The translations under genes were made by a program, and so were the position numbers. A DNA stretch of 64,000 nucleotides from the NCBI RefSeq assembly GCF_000002235.5, contig NW_022145615.1, forward strand, positions 12,923,731 through 12,987,730, read 5' to 3'. Below the pieces are notes generated by a model that was not told where the DNA came from, searched no databases, and worked only from the letters and a program-made list of their open reading frames with translations. Of this stretch, positions 12,701 to 22,199 are shown one piece after another (position 1 is the stretch's first letter; each line of letters begins with the position of its first letter). This DNA comes from Strongylocentrotus purpuratus. Taxonomy: Eukaryota; Echinodermata; Echinoidea; Camarodonta; Strongylocentrotidae.

Positions 12701-13943
12701 GATAGTACCGTAAAGCATCACGGCCGAGTGGTTTAAGGCGCTTGACTGGAGATGCGAAGGTCGAGGGTTCGAATCCCTCGACTGCATGTGTAAAAGGAAC
12801 ACTAACATCAGTGTTAACAGGATTCTACTTACTAACATTGTTTAGATGACAGTTGATTTTTCAATTATACTCTGCTACAAAATTCCAATGTCTATATCCT
12901 TACTCCTTTTTATCATTTTCTTTATTCTAGAGGCTATCAAGGAAATCATAATGTATTCTGACAGTGCAGAACAGTTTCTCCGCCGTAGACTGGTAAAGCG
13001 AGATTTAATCTTCCGCTACCTCGATGATCTCAATTGGCCTGTGTTAGCTAGTGCAACCAAGAGCGAGCTCATTCAAGGAGTGCTTGTGTGTTGGCAGACT
13101 ACGGTTGATCGGGTGAGGCAGACTACACCTACATCCAGTGATGTGAGGTGCAGGCAGCCTACGGTTATGAGGCAGACGACGCCTACGTTTCCTGATGTGA
13201 GGCAGACGCCGCCTACGTTAAGTGGTGTGAGGCAGACGCCGCCTACGTTAAGTGGTGTGAGGCAGACGACGCCTACGTTCCCTGATGTGAGGCAGACGCC
13301 GCCTACGTTAAGTGGTGTGAGGCAGACGACGCCTACGTATCATGATGTAAGGCAGACGCCGCCTACGTTAAGTGGTGTGAGGCAGACGCCGCCTACGTTA
13401 AGTGGTGTGAGGCAGACGACGCCTACGTTCCCTGATGTGAGGCAGACGCCGCCTACGTTAAGTGGTGTGAGGCAGACGACGCCTACGTATCATGATGTAA
13501 GGCAGACGCCGCCTACGTTAAGTGGTGTGAGGCAGACGCCGCCTACGTTAAGTGGTGTGAGGCAGACGACGCCTACGTTCCCTGATGTGAGGCAGACGCC
13601 GCCTACGTTAAGTGGTGTGAGGCAGACGACGCCTACGTATCATGATGTAAGGCAGACGCCGCCTACGTTAAGTGGTGTGAGGCAGACGCCGCCTACGTTA
13701 AGTGGTGTGAGGCAGACGACGCCTACGTTCCCTGATGTGAGGCAGACGCCGCCTACGTTAAGTGGTGTGAGGCAGACGACGCCTACGTATCATGAAGTAA
13801 GGCAGACGCCGCCTACGTTTAATGATGTGAGGCAAAGGCAGACAACGGTTTTTGATGTGAGGCAGACTACAATTTTAAATGTGAGGCAGACTACGGTTTT
13901 CGATGTGAGTCAGGCTATGAAAAATTGGGTGAGAAATGGCTGA
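8968..13943 (+). CDS. C3orf38-like paralogue, N-terminal part with repeat-expanded exon 2 and no core domain
   Basis: Exon 1 (8968-9088) is 121 bp, exactly the length of exon 1 in the minus-strand paralogue. It encodes MLSKKEKQGIREILEEISKE then DIFHLANTVAKRPVFVRDRE, with donor G|GTATGT. Exon 2 starts at 12931 after TTCTAG in the matching phase and continues EAIKEIIMYSDSAEQFLRRR through a WQTTVD motif. It then runs into about 24 decapeptide repeats and stops at 13943 (377 residues if spliced this way). The DUF4518 core present in the paralogue is absent. The 3.8-kb intron has taken up a TIR element, a LINE tail and a SINE head; its first 300 bp still match the paralogue's intron. Exon 1 lacks disabling changes, so recent decay or a repurposed N-terminal protein are both possible. 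A possible splice from TGG|GTGAGA (13931) to the 14.9-kb relic is speculative. Confidence 0.62.
9089..9700 (+). other. Intron 1 segment conserved with the paralogue
   Basis: Positions about 9270-9400 match the reverse complement of the intron of the minus-strand gene (about 1500-1710). Shared blocks include gtttattgatcatcatg and ggccaattaaacatttgg / ggccagttaaacaatttg. The rest of this intron part shows no gene. Confidence 0.55.
9688..9780. repeat. (TA)n microsatellite and T30-type homopolymer
   Basis: A short TA run at about 9692-9710 is followed by an unbroken T run at about 9747-9775. The T run could be the reversed tail of a retroposed element, but no body was recognised. Confidence 0.6.
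10245..10745. repeat. Dispersed repeat beginning (TTCAA)n, probable reversed retroelement 3' end
   Basis: Five ttcaa units at 10,250-10,270 open a T/A-rich stretch with caggtttgtta-like and aaagccgaaagggtcaatttac text. Similar openings occur at 19,788 (ttcaattcatttcaatta) and 35,049 (gttgagttgagttgagtt). The layout suggests 3' ends of LINE-type elements in minus orientation with a microsatellite tail. No ORF supports it, so the call is tentative. Confidence 0.35.
10746..11604. other. Gene-free intronic sequence
   Basis: AT-rich sequence inside the long intron of the plus-strand C3orf38-like copy. No coding, RNA or repeat structure could be supported. Confidence 0.4.
11605..12350. mobile_element. 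TIR element with ~165-bp inverted arms
   Basis: The left arm (about 11,640-11,810) and right arm (about 12,180-12,350) are inverted copies. Both carry aaatcggataac-aataag-aagttatga, an asymmetric ttttga-aaa block, and caatttg...tgacgtcattgcc at the inner side. The inner 370 bp has no supported ORF. It is a MITE-like DNA element sitting in the intron; superfamily undetermined. Confidence 0.65.
12350..12545 (+). mobile_element. 3' end of a CR1/L2-like LINE with (CAT)n tail
   Basis: One frame reads DNLDHFKASLKTHIIL, which resembles the C-terminus of CR1/L2-type reverse transcriptase ORFs. It is followed by ggcgccatacaaatgctg and a (CAT)9-like tail, the simple-repeat ending typical of that group. 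All upstream parts are missing. Confidence 0.55.
12598..12656. repeat. Short tandem repeat of ggtaaaataat
   Basis: Five tandem 11-bp units of ggtaaaataat are visible just before the tRNA-like segment. No function is evident. Confidence 0.7.
12712..12795 (+). repeat. tRNA-Leu/Ser-like SINE head
   Basis: A box A-like GGCCGAGTGGTTTAAGGC and box B GGGTTCGAATCCC are correctly ordered and spaced for a class II-like tRNA, and the T arm pairs. The acceptor ends do not pair and the anticodon stem is poor. I therefore read it as a tRNA-derived SINE or tRNA pseudogene within the intron, not a working tRNA gene. Confidence 0.6.
13138..13860 (+). repeat. 30-bp coding minisatellite with 150-bp higher-order repeat
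   Basis: From 13,201 to 13,800 the array has twenty 30-bp units of three types: A encodes RQTPPTLSGV, B RQTTPTFPDV and C RQTTPTYHDV. Their order is A-A-B-A-C repeated four times (150 bp each); the last C has one D-to-E change. Degenerate units flank it on both sides. Near-identity among the 150-bp blocks points to recent amplification. The frame stays open throughout. Confidence 0.93.
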
Positions 13944-14888
13944 CAGGTCTTATCTTACTTATCTGTTTTGTAGACAAGCATACTCCTCAAATTTATTCAG
14001 ATGTCATAACAAACTAGTTAGTGTGAAAGCAAAGGAACAGAGCAATAATTTCCTTTAAAAAAAATTACGATTTGATTGAAAGATAACTCAAATGGAGTCT
14101 TGAAATGTCAGAAAAGTTGATACCTTTGATCTCGGTTGTATATCTTTAATCTACCCAAGTATGACATGATTTTAATGACCTCTCATTCAAACAACTTATG
14201 ATACCCATGATCATGTTATAATGAGTTTCACTTGCTTGGTAGGTTCATTTGTGTACATTGTCTGTTCTAGTCATTGGTGATCAAGGCTACTTCTATCTTT
14301 GGTTCTCTGTAATATGACGTTACTTCTGTAACGAGTCAGCCCAATGCACTTATTCATGTATACTGTATCTCCCTCTGCTTGCCTCCGTCTTCTTCAACTT
14401 TGTGAACCTCAGCTGCATGTGACATAATTATGCACATGGTCACTGTTATAGTAGTCAGCTCCTAGGTATCCTCTAGCTTGTCGTATAGAGTTCCAAAATC
14501 TGATGTGATGTAGTAAATCTGTTTCTGGTTATGTCGCCTGGACTTTTCCAAGTCCACAGTCGTCTCGGATAGTGAAAGAACCTCGTACTTAACTGTAATA
14601 ACCTAGCTTATGGTGACTTGTACACCACTCTAACCATCTCTATATTCTCTGTAATGTCTAGTTCCAAGTCCATGGGGTCATATTGTGTCATGTCGTACTA
14701 AGTCATACTATAGTTAACTTACCTACATGTATTGAGTAACTAAAGTACACATTTCCGAGAAAAAGATTTTGATACCATTTAAAAATGCTTTCAAATGTCC
14801 ACTTTCAAGTTAGATTGGTTTATGATTCCAATCAAATTGCATTTAACGGTAACCTTCAATAATGTCTGTGTATCTTTTTCTTTTCATA
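13944..14888. other. Stretch where the DUF4518 core should lie; no feature
   Basis: In the minus-strand paralogue the conserved core follows directly after the linker. Here no matching residues could be found in any plus-strand frame. The sequence resembles nothing recognised elsewhere in the window. Confidence 0.45.
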
Positions 14889-14889
14889 G

Positions 14890-15060
14890 AGTGGTATAGA
14901 AGAAGAAGAAGAGCCTATGGACTGGTCATGATTGCGGTGTGTGGAACTATTCACGAGGCGGGAACGTGCATAGGACTCTTTGAGCTAAGACTTGAACTCG
15001 TCAGATAATAACTGGAAGATCAAATGCATGAATATGCAAATCAAGGAGTGCACCAAAAGT
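14890..15060 (+). pseudogene. C-terminal relic of the C3orf38-like paralogue
   Basis: From 14,919 one frame reads GLVMIAVCGTIHEAGTCIGL then FEL, close to GLVMISVCGTIHKAGTCIGL in the intact paralogue. Homology continues through the wkIKf-equivalent region and the caaggagtgcaccaaaa block near 15,042. The frame is broken after about 29 residues by tandem stops (TAATAA at about 15,006) and shifts. The segment before the match is a short AGA run, not the expected core. It follows a plausible TTTTCATAG acceptor. Confidence 0.8.
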
Positions 15061-15589
15061 CTTGCATATACGCGTTAAATCACGCCGCATGCTTTCAACT
15101 TAGTATAAGCACTTTTTGAGCCAGTAAAAATGATTTACTGGGACTCAAATTTTTAGGAAAGAACAACCCGTATTTTTACCAATATCTCACGTCATAATTA
15201 TACGGGACTAGTAGCTTTACTTCTTTGGTCTGTATTCTGCTTATTTAGTTAAACCCGACACCTTTATTAAACACGATTTTTAAACAAAATCTTAAACCCT
15301 GCATCAGGTTCATATTTTAGTAGAATACGGGCCACTGTCTTTATTTTGCTTACTACCCGGCTGGAAAGAAGAGAAGGCAGAAAATACAGAAAAATACACC
15401 AAGGACAGACAAATGAGAAGGTAGGAAAATTCAAAGAAATACCCAAAGGACAGACAGAAGAGGAGGTATAAAGAAACAGAGAAATACCCAAAGGAGTTTT
15501 AGAGAATAAGATGCAGGTGTGAAGTTACCAACAAAAAAATAGAGGAAAGAAGAAAGAGGAATATATTTATGAGCTCGAAGGTGTCTGTA
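15061..15589. other. No recognisable feature
   Basis: Purine-rich imperfect repetition (aaatacccaaaggacagacag-like phrases at about 15,395-15,500) is the only structure seen. No gene is supported. Confidence 0.4.
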
Positions 15590-15594
15590 GGCCT

Positions 15595-16160
15595 CTACAG
15601 TGCGTCCCAGAAAAAAAAGAAACCGAGAATTATCGATGTTTTATTATAACTTAATCACAATCATAATTAAAGAATGACACATATTTGTAAAGCTTAATTA
15701 AAGCCTCCTCTTCATTTTGATGCAACTCGTATGATGCACATTTCACGAATGAGTAATTAAAAACAGTTTGAAGAAAGGGTACAAAACAAGTCATCTGGTG
15801 GACGGTATCTGAATTTCAAAGAGAAAATTACATTTCTAAAAAGTTCCGTTTCTGCCCTTTCATATGACACCTCAATCAGGAAAAATGAGCAAGGAAAAGT
15901 AAAGTTATTTTTGTTTAAAGTAATACTTGCATTACCATAATTCTATTAAACGAATTCATTTTCACTGGCTGCCTGCGGTAGCAACAAACGGAATTGACTT
16001 AACTCCGTTTCGTTGACGATCAGCCATAGACGAAAGACCTCATGCATATTTCACGCATGAGTGATTCAAAACAGTTTGAAGAAAGGGTACCAAAAAGTCA
16101 TTTGGCTAACGGTATCTGAATTTCAAAGAGAAAATTATATTTCCAGAATACATGACAGTG
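15595..16160. mobile_element. Mariner/Tc1-like repeat with internal direct duplication
   Basis: The start CAGTGCGTCCCAGAAAAAA after a TA resembles termini of Tc1/mariner-type elements (inference from memory). A ~105-bp segment (catttcacgaatgagta..., then gaatttcaaagagaaaattac) at about 15,735-15,835 recurs at about 16,041-16,145. No transposase is visible and the right end is unclear. Confidence 0.38.
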
Positions 16161-16486
16161 TGTACGTGTTTGTGTGTTTGAGCTTAGATGTACGTGTGAG
16201 CTTGGATGTGTGGATGAGAATGTTGGGAGTATGTTTAACAAGGGAGGGGGGGGGGGGTGGTAGAAAAGACTACTAATCTTTGATCATATATATGAAAATG
16301 TTTTCTAAACAGTTTATTAAAATGTACTTTCGTTTCCTTCTGTTATTGCAATTATGTTTAAGCCAAAATATCAATCTCCAGTGCATCCAGTTTTGTTATG
16401 AAGAATATGTACAAAAATTGTATGAATGAGTTGTACAATAAGTATTTGATTCGAGAGAAAATAATAAAAAATATCTTCACTGACTT

Positions 16487-16612
16487 CATCTACATCAATG
16501 TACACATCATCATCGACATCGCTTTCTTCATTGACATCATTATCGCCGACATCATTATCGCCTGCATCATCGCGGACATCATCATGTTCATTATCGCCGA
16601 CATTTCTTTAGG
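16487..16612. repeat. Degenerate CAT/CGC trinucleotide tract
   Basis: Interspersed catcat, catcgac and attatcgccgacatc motifs form an imperfect trinucleotide-like tract. It reads as an isoleucine/aspartate-rich frame, but I regard it as microsatellite-derived. Confidence 0.55.
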
Positions 16613-17559
16613 GTGCAGTATATTGTCTAGGAATATGCAGACCTAACTCAAAGTTTTTTGCGTATATATCTTTCCCTCTCCCTTTTCCCTCTCATGTTTG
16701 TTCTCATTTAAAGAATGACACACCTATGATAACTCCGTTATCAGTCATAGACGTGCGTATATAGAGAGGCACATCGACATAGGCACCGTGTTCGCTGTGA
16801 AAACACAAGTTTCACACGGCATTAAAACGAAAAACAATACATCACACAATGGGTGACAAGGGATGACTTTGAATATTGTTATGTATCATATAATAAGACT
16901 ACTATATGCCATGCAAAATGTAATATTATTGTAAGCACATTTCGTATCGCATAGAGATGATGTTATGAGAATGCACATTCCAAAAACAATGATAATTTGC
17001 ATGGAAAAGGAGAAGAAAACTTATGGTACAAGTTTTCCAACTGATAATGAAAAGTGTGACGCTGGTCAAACGTCACAGTAGTCATGCGTCAGAGTTTTTG
17101 GGATTATCACTGAAAAAGAGGCCTTATATCCATAAAACATGAAGAGAAAGGATGAATGGGGAGAAAAGTAAACATCCACTGGTCAGACATTTCCAAGAAG
17201 AAACATATTTTTGTTACCTGGTCCTTCCGGCTAATAGAAAGTGAAAGTTTCAACCAATCAGGTTCAAGTTGCATAATGGGTGCCCAGGCACAAACCAATA
17301 ACATCTGATGGGGCGTAAACTTCAAAACTTTTTCTGATAATATTAATCACCAACAATCTTGACCATTAGGTCTATGGTGGGGGGGGGGGGGGGGAGATTG
17401 ATATAAATTCATCTAGAAATTCAATTGTTTTAGTAATACATTCTTCAGAATACTTTATTCAGCTCTTTGTGAATACAAGAAAGGTGTTGGACAATCTTAT
17501 AGTCCAGGTCTTGTGATTCCACAGTGGAGAAATTGGAATCAATTAGAAATAGGTTAGAT

Positions 17560-17870
17560 TTATATCAAATTTGGCATTGTGTTCAGGATTCATGTAGCTG
17601 TACCGTAACAGGAACTGGGGGACAGGACGGAACCATTGGTCCAGGTCTATACAGCAACAGGGGCTGGCGTCAGACAGTCAAGTCGTCGTCAGGATACTCT
17701 AGAAGCAGGGGATACCCAAACTAAAGACATAGATAAGGATCTACATTAATATTGAACTGTAATAATATTCTGTTTAAGTCTCATATGTTTGTAATTCGTT
17801 TGTATATTCTCTTGCAATTACATTGTTTTGAATAGGTTACAACAATAAATGTTTATTCAACCTAATTATA
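17560..17870 (+). other. Conserved island resembling a terminal exon and 3' UTR inside the foldback element
   Basis: A block of about 150 bp (ggacaggacggaaccattgg and onward) is strikingly similar to 40,850-41,010 in copy B, above the level of its surroundings. It reads GGQDGTIGPGL, GWRQTVKSSS and YSRSRGYP before a stop in copy A; copy B has the same frame with several substitutions. An AT-rich tail with AATAAATGTTTATTCAA follows in both copies. It could be a captured gene 3' end or a functional internal part. I see no splice proof and most differences change amino acids. Confidence 0.4.
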
Positions 17871-19107
17871 TGTGAATTAGTCTTCTGTTTGCAAGGTAAT
17901 AAAATTGTTAGTGGCAGTACCCCAAAATAGCAAAAGATCCCAGCCGCAAGGTTTTGCGCGATTCCCACCTTGTGACAATGTACAAATACACGTAACAAAC
18001 GATACAGACGTCAGAGGAAAACAAATCGACAGGTTATGTGCGAAGTAATCAATATGACGAATTCGGGAATTCCCATGGAATATATTTTTCTATATCAATC
18101 TAGTTCTCATTAAACAGTTGGTGATCGTTTATTCTGATTTAGTCTTCTTAAAGCTCAGCTAGAATTTTACAGCCTTCAAACGAACTAGACAGAGAGAACA
18201 AATATTCTGAATGGGAATAGGAGACGTCCTGTTCACTCTTAAAAATAACGGACACAAAGAAAAGTCTTGACCGACCTGTTTTTAATTTGCGAGGGCGGAG
18301 ACATTTTGTTAACCTTTGCAAAAAAAAATTAAGGGAAGAAATTGAGAACTTCGATAAAGCAACACACCATTATTTTCTTTATTTCAGTCCACAATTGCAG
18401 TTTTATTTTTCGGCAGAGGCAGAAGATAATGTCTCCGCCTTTTGCAAAAATTCAACAACATTAACAAACAAAACGAAGAGAGGACAGAGACGGGGAAATT
18501 TAGCACCATAATATTCTCTCATTTTCATTTCTCACAATTGTGAAGGTTTATTTCCGAAAGAGTCAAGAAAATTGTTTGAATTGGTCAAATTAATTACATT
18601 GGTACTGTAAATAATTATTCGGATTTGTGCATGAATTCATGCTCAAATCTAGGATCCAACTGAGGCACGTGGCTTGTCATTTGTTGTAACGAAACTCACC
18701 TGCCCCCGACAAAGAATTAACAATGGCTGAACATTTTTTTTTTTAAAGGGAGGACCCTTGATAAGAGATAAGCATCATAACATCATAATCTTTTGTTTAA
18801 ACTAAGGTGATTTTAGACACGCCAACAGTGCCGTATATAAGGCAGGAGTTTCCTTCCAGGGTATGTACAGCACCCTGAAATCGGAATCTTCTATGTGATT
18901 TTACCAGGCAAACACACTTAAGTGATTAAAGTAATACCACACTCATATTTAGTACGTAAAAATACATACTGCATGTATAATAACGCAATCATGATATATA
19001 ACTTATAACTTTAATCAGTAAGATTAAACACAATGAGTATTCATAACTTCTCGTTGGTGTTCACAGATCTACACTGATTCTAATTTCTCCAAGGTGGCAT
19101 CACAAGA

Positions 19108-19427
19108 CCAGGAGGGTGTTTCACAAAGATCCTAAGTAGAACTTAACCCTAAGTTGGACTTAAAAATTATGGACAGCCATTGGAGTCTTTAAATGAAATA
19201 TATTCAAAAGCAGAAATTCAAGTATTTTAGACTTTTTATTAATTCCACATCCAGAACATGAAATCTCCTTGATGATAGAAAATATGAATGATTTCAATAA
19301 ACAATGAATGCCTTTCAAAATAACTTTTACAAAATATTTTCAAAGATGCTAATGGCTTTCCATATATTTTAAGTCCAACTTAGAGATAAGTTCAACTTAG
19401 GATCTTTGTGAAACACCCCCCCTGGAC
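19108..19427. mobile_element. ~315-bp MITE with TIR GGTGTTTCACAAAGATCCTAAGT
   Basis: The left end ggtgtttcacaaagatccta and right end, its inverted partner taggatctttgtgaaacacc, flank an AT-rich interior. Inner arms ccctaagttggacttaa and ttaagtccaacttagaga also pair. Copy B at about 42,095-42,110 lacks it and runs straight from cacaagacc to tcagcttgttctc, giving an empty site. Confidence 0.82.
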
Positions 19428-19784
19428 TAGCAGGTTGTCCTCTACAACACATTGCTCAAACAAGTAGTTTCTCTTTCGAAGTACAACAGGTTCAGAATTG
19501 GAATTGCTAGATGAAATTATGACCCCCCCTCCCCCCCCCCCCCCCCATAGACCTAATCGTCAAGATGTTTGGGTGATTAATATTCTTAGGAATAGTTTTG
19601 AAGTCTACACCCCCATCAAATTTTGTTGGCTTGTGACTGGTCACTCATGACGGAACTTGAACCTGATTGGTTGAATCTTTCACTTTCTATTAGCCGGAAG
19701 GACCAGGTAACAAAACTGTGTTTCTTCTTGGAAATGTCTGACCGGTGGATGTTTACTTTTCTCCCCATTCATCCTTTCCTTCAT

Positions 19785-20140
19785 CTTTTCAATTCATTTC
19801 AATTAGATTCAATTTGTTTTATTAAACCGTTTAAAACCAAAAACAGTATACCAATCACGATTGTATGAACATAGTGATACAGTGTAAATGATCAGGGTGC
19901 CCATAAAAGCCTTAGGCTCGATTAACAGGGCCCCCAATACATAAATAAATAATCAAAGAGTAAACATGAGATAATAAACTAACTTAGTTATAAAAAAAAA
20001 ACACATGAAGCATTAAACATACAGGTATTAAAAGGGAACTAGGGAAACGTGAAATAAGAAAACGTAGGAAGGAGAGATGTAACTACATGTTTGTGTGGCG
20101 TGTAGGTAGTTATTATTGAACATTTGAGTTTGGTTTGGCT
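19785..20140. repeat. Insertion of a dispersed (TTCAA)n-type repeat in the right foldback arm
   Basis: Copy B passes directly from cattcatcctttctttcaca to cttatcagggataattcc near 42,285-42,325. Copy A carries about 350 extra bases beginning ttcaattcatttcaatta. The text resembles 10,245-10,745 only in its opening. Confidence 0.5.
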
Positions 20141-20929
20141 TCCTTTTCAGGGATAGTCCCAAGAAATCCTACTCAAGACTACGGTAAATTTTGACCAGAA
20201 TCATACTTTTCATTATTACTTGGAAAAATTCTACCAGAAGTTTCGTTCTTCTTTCCCACGAAATTTATCATTGCTTTTGCAACGTTCTACCCCAGGACAA
20301 TCCTACTAACAAAGAACATAATTATGTAAGTGTACGTGACATATTAATAAATCATTATAATCACAAACCTGAATACAAACAAATTACAAAATCTCTATGC
20401 GATACTAAATGTGGTTTCAATAATAATAATGCGTTTTGCATAGCATACAATAAATAGTCTTCTATTCAAAATTATCTCTCGACACCCACTGTGGAATGTA
20501 ATTTTTTTCTTTGTAATATCGTGTGGTACTTTTGTTTTCGTAGGAAACATGGTGCCTCTGTCAATATGCCTCTCTACGCAAGACTATGATAACGGAGTTA
20601 TCATATGTGCGTTAGAGTAAAGAAGGTCGAGGAAAAATATTTACGGGAGAACTTTAAGATATCCAATGTTATGGGCCTGAAGGTGTGAGTTTGTAGGGGT
20701 TTGTAGACTCCTGGATATAATACTACACCCCCCTCCAAAAAAAATATATAAAAAACAATGAAAGATAGAAATACAATGTCTGGCCTCGCTGCTTCTTTAT
20801 CATAGGCGTTATCATAGCATACCACGACATTACAAAGAAAATGAATATCACACAATCATTTGCAAATATGCGTAACAAAGGATATAGACGTCGAAAAAAG
20901 GGCAGGTGATCATGAGTCGTGTTCACACG

Positions 20930-21090
20930 CTGGCAATTTGGGTCGGCTTAAAGGTCGTGTTAGAGCTGGTCGGCGTAAGTATGATATGGTCGGCGTAAAG
21001 ATCGGGGTAGTGACCGTCTGAACGATAGTCGTGTTAGTTACGCCGAACTTTACGCCGACTGATTTACACCTGGATTTTTGACTAGAGGGT
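20930..21090. repeat. Short inverted-repeat segment with gtcggcgtaaag arms
   Basis: The arms gtcggcgtaaag (about 20,989) and ctttacgccgac (about 21,049) are inverted partners enclosing gtagtgaccgtctgaac. A diverged copy is at 43,150-43,235 in copy B. It starts with a gtgttcacacgctggcaatt phrase in both copies. Probably a MITE end or remnant. Confidence 0.5.
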
Positions 21091-21302
21091 GGCGTAATTA
21101 AGCTGACCATGTGGACAGGCACGTAGCCAGAGTTTGATGTTGGGGGGGGGGGGGGGGGGAGGGGGGGGCACATACATCTAATCGATTGAGTTAATTAAAA
21201 AAAGGGTCTTAAAAGGAGCTGGCCACATGACTTCGAGCTGAACGGACGGTTTGAGCGGAGCTCCTGCCACCCATTAAGATTACACGTTACACAACGCAAA
21301 TT

Positions 21303-22199
21303 ATGGCATCCCATGGCCCGAGGCCCACTACCCGACAAACAGCAAGTAAGCAGCCGGCCCCATCGGCTCCCCCGACTGACAAAGTTCGTTCGCCTACCTC
21401 GACTGACAAAGTTCGTTCGCCTACCACCCCGGATCCCTCTAATGCGGTTTTACAACGAGACATTGCAGACTTTTCAGATAAAATATTATCTAAACTTGAT
21501 AATATCAATACCGAGCTACAATCATTTCATCGTCGCCTAACAGATGTGGAATCTTCAGTTGAATTTAACTCTGCCAAAATATCTGAAGTAGAAAATTCCA
21601 TACCAGCTAGCATCGCGCCCCTTCAAGAGGAGATATCTAATCTAAAAGAAAAACTTCTTCTGATGGAAATCTACAACAGAAAACCAAATCTACTATTCTA
21701 CGGGGTTGAAAGCGAACCAAACGAGGATATCTATCGCACGCTTTGTAAAGTTTTCATCCATCTTGGAATAAATGAGGAAACCGCCAAACAGATCCAAATG
21801 ATCAACGCCCACAGATTACCCTATCGCAACCAACCTAGGACCCCAGACGCCGGTGCCCCAGCCCGTTCCCGACCCGCTCCGATAATCGCTAAATTCATCA
21901 AGATGCCAGACAGAGATCTCATTCTTTCTTCTTTTGAGAACCTAAGACGCCCGAAGGAAACATCGCAGCAACTAGGAAACGCAGCGGAAATGCGACATGC
22001 ACCACCGCCTGCCCCTCGCATAACGGTCAGGACGGACCCCCCTCCCACCCTGAAGGCTCATCGCGGCCATCTTGCTGAAATTGGTTACAAGTTGCGAAAG
22101 GAGAAAAACCAATCTACGAGAATAAAGTTGCAAGGTGCTAAAATCGTCCTCCAATGGAAGGAGAAAGGTTCTACCACATGGAATCCCTACAGAGAATGA
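21303..22199 (+). CDS. LINE ORF1 protein (L1 ORF1p-like RNA-binding protein)
   Basis: 298 residues, open. The N-terminal ~45 residues are Pro/Ser/Thr-rich with an internal duplication of TDKVRSPT. A predicted coiled coil follows (about 50-115; heptad-like ILSKLDNINTELQSFHRRL and a LQEEISNLKEKLLLME segment). An RRM-like domain follows, marked by NLLFYGVESEPNEDIY and a PIIAKFIKMPDRD strand. The last part is a basic C-terminal domain (GHLAEIGYKLRKEKNQSTR). This order matches the ORF1 proteins of L1 and related LINEs, which trimerise and bind the element's RNA. The start is the first ATG of the frame after the leader. Confidence 0.85.
   Translation: MASHGPRPTTRQTASKQPAPSAPPTDKVRSPTSTDKVRSPTTPDPSNAVLQRDIADFSDKILSKLDNINTELQSFHRRLTDVESSVEFNSAKISEVENSIPASIAPLQEEISNLKEKLLLMEIYNRKPNLLFYGVESEPNEDIYRTLCKVFIHLGINEETAKQIQMINAHRLPYRNQPRTPDAGAPARSRPAPIIAKFIKMPDRDLILSSFENLRRPKETSQQLGNAAEMRHAPPPAPRITVRTDPPPTLKAHRGHLAEIGYKLRKEKNQSTRIKLQGAKIVLQWKEKGSTTWNPYRE

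Larger units (their letters stand above)
16680..20930. mobile_element. Foldback element, copy A, with long inverted arms
   Basis: The left arm (16,680-17,400) and right arm (19,530-20,930) are inverted copies. Shared blocks are the atgataactccgttatca end, gagaggca...gacagaggcacc, the tcagacatttccaagaagaa / ttcttcttggaaatgtctga pair, the ccttccggct block, and the G/C run next to taggtctatgg. The middle (17,400-19,530) also folds on itself: ggcggagacatt at about 18,294 opposes aatgtctccgcc at about 18,429. Sea urchins are known for long-inverted-repeat 'TU' transposons; whether this belongs to them is untested. No transposase was recognised. Confidence 0.78.

Noticed and set aside
12712-12795. 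Working tRNA-Leu or tRNA-Ser gene
   Set aside because: Boxes A and B and the T arm are fine, but the acceptor ends do not pair and the anticodon stem is poor. A SINE head is more likely.
12452-12838. Minus-strand 128-codon frame with poly-Asp
   Set aside because: It crosses a LINE tail, a (CAT)n microsatellite, a minisatellite and the SINE head; poly-Asp comes from (ATG)n.
16487-16646. Small membrane protein rich in Ile/Asp
   Set aside because: It is the translation of a degenerate trinucleotide tract.
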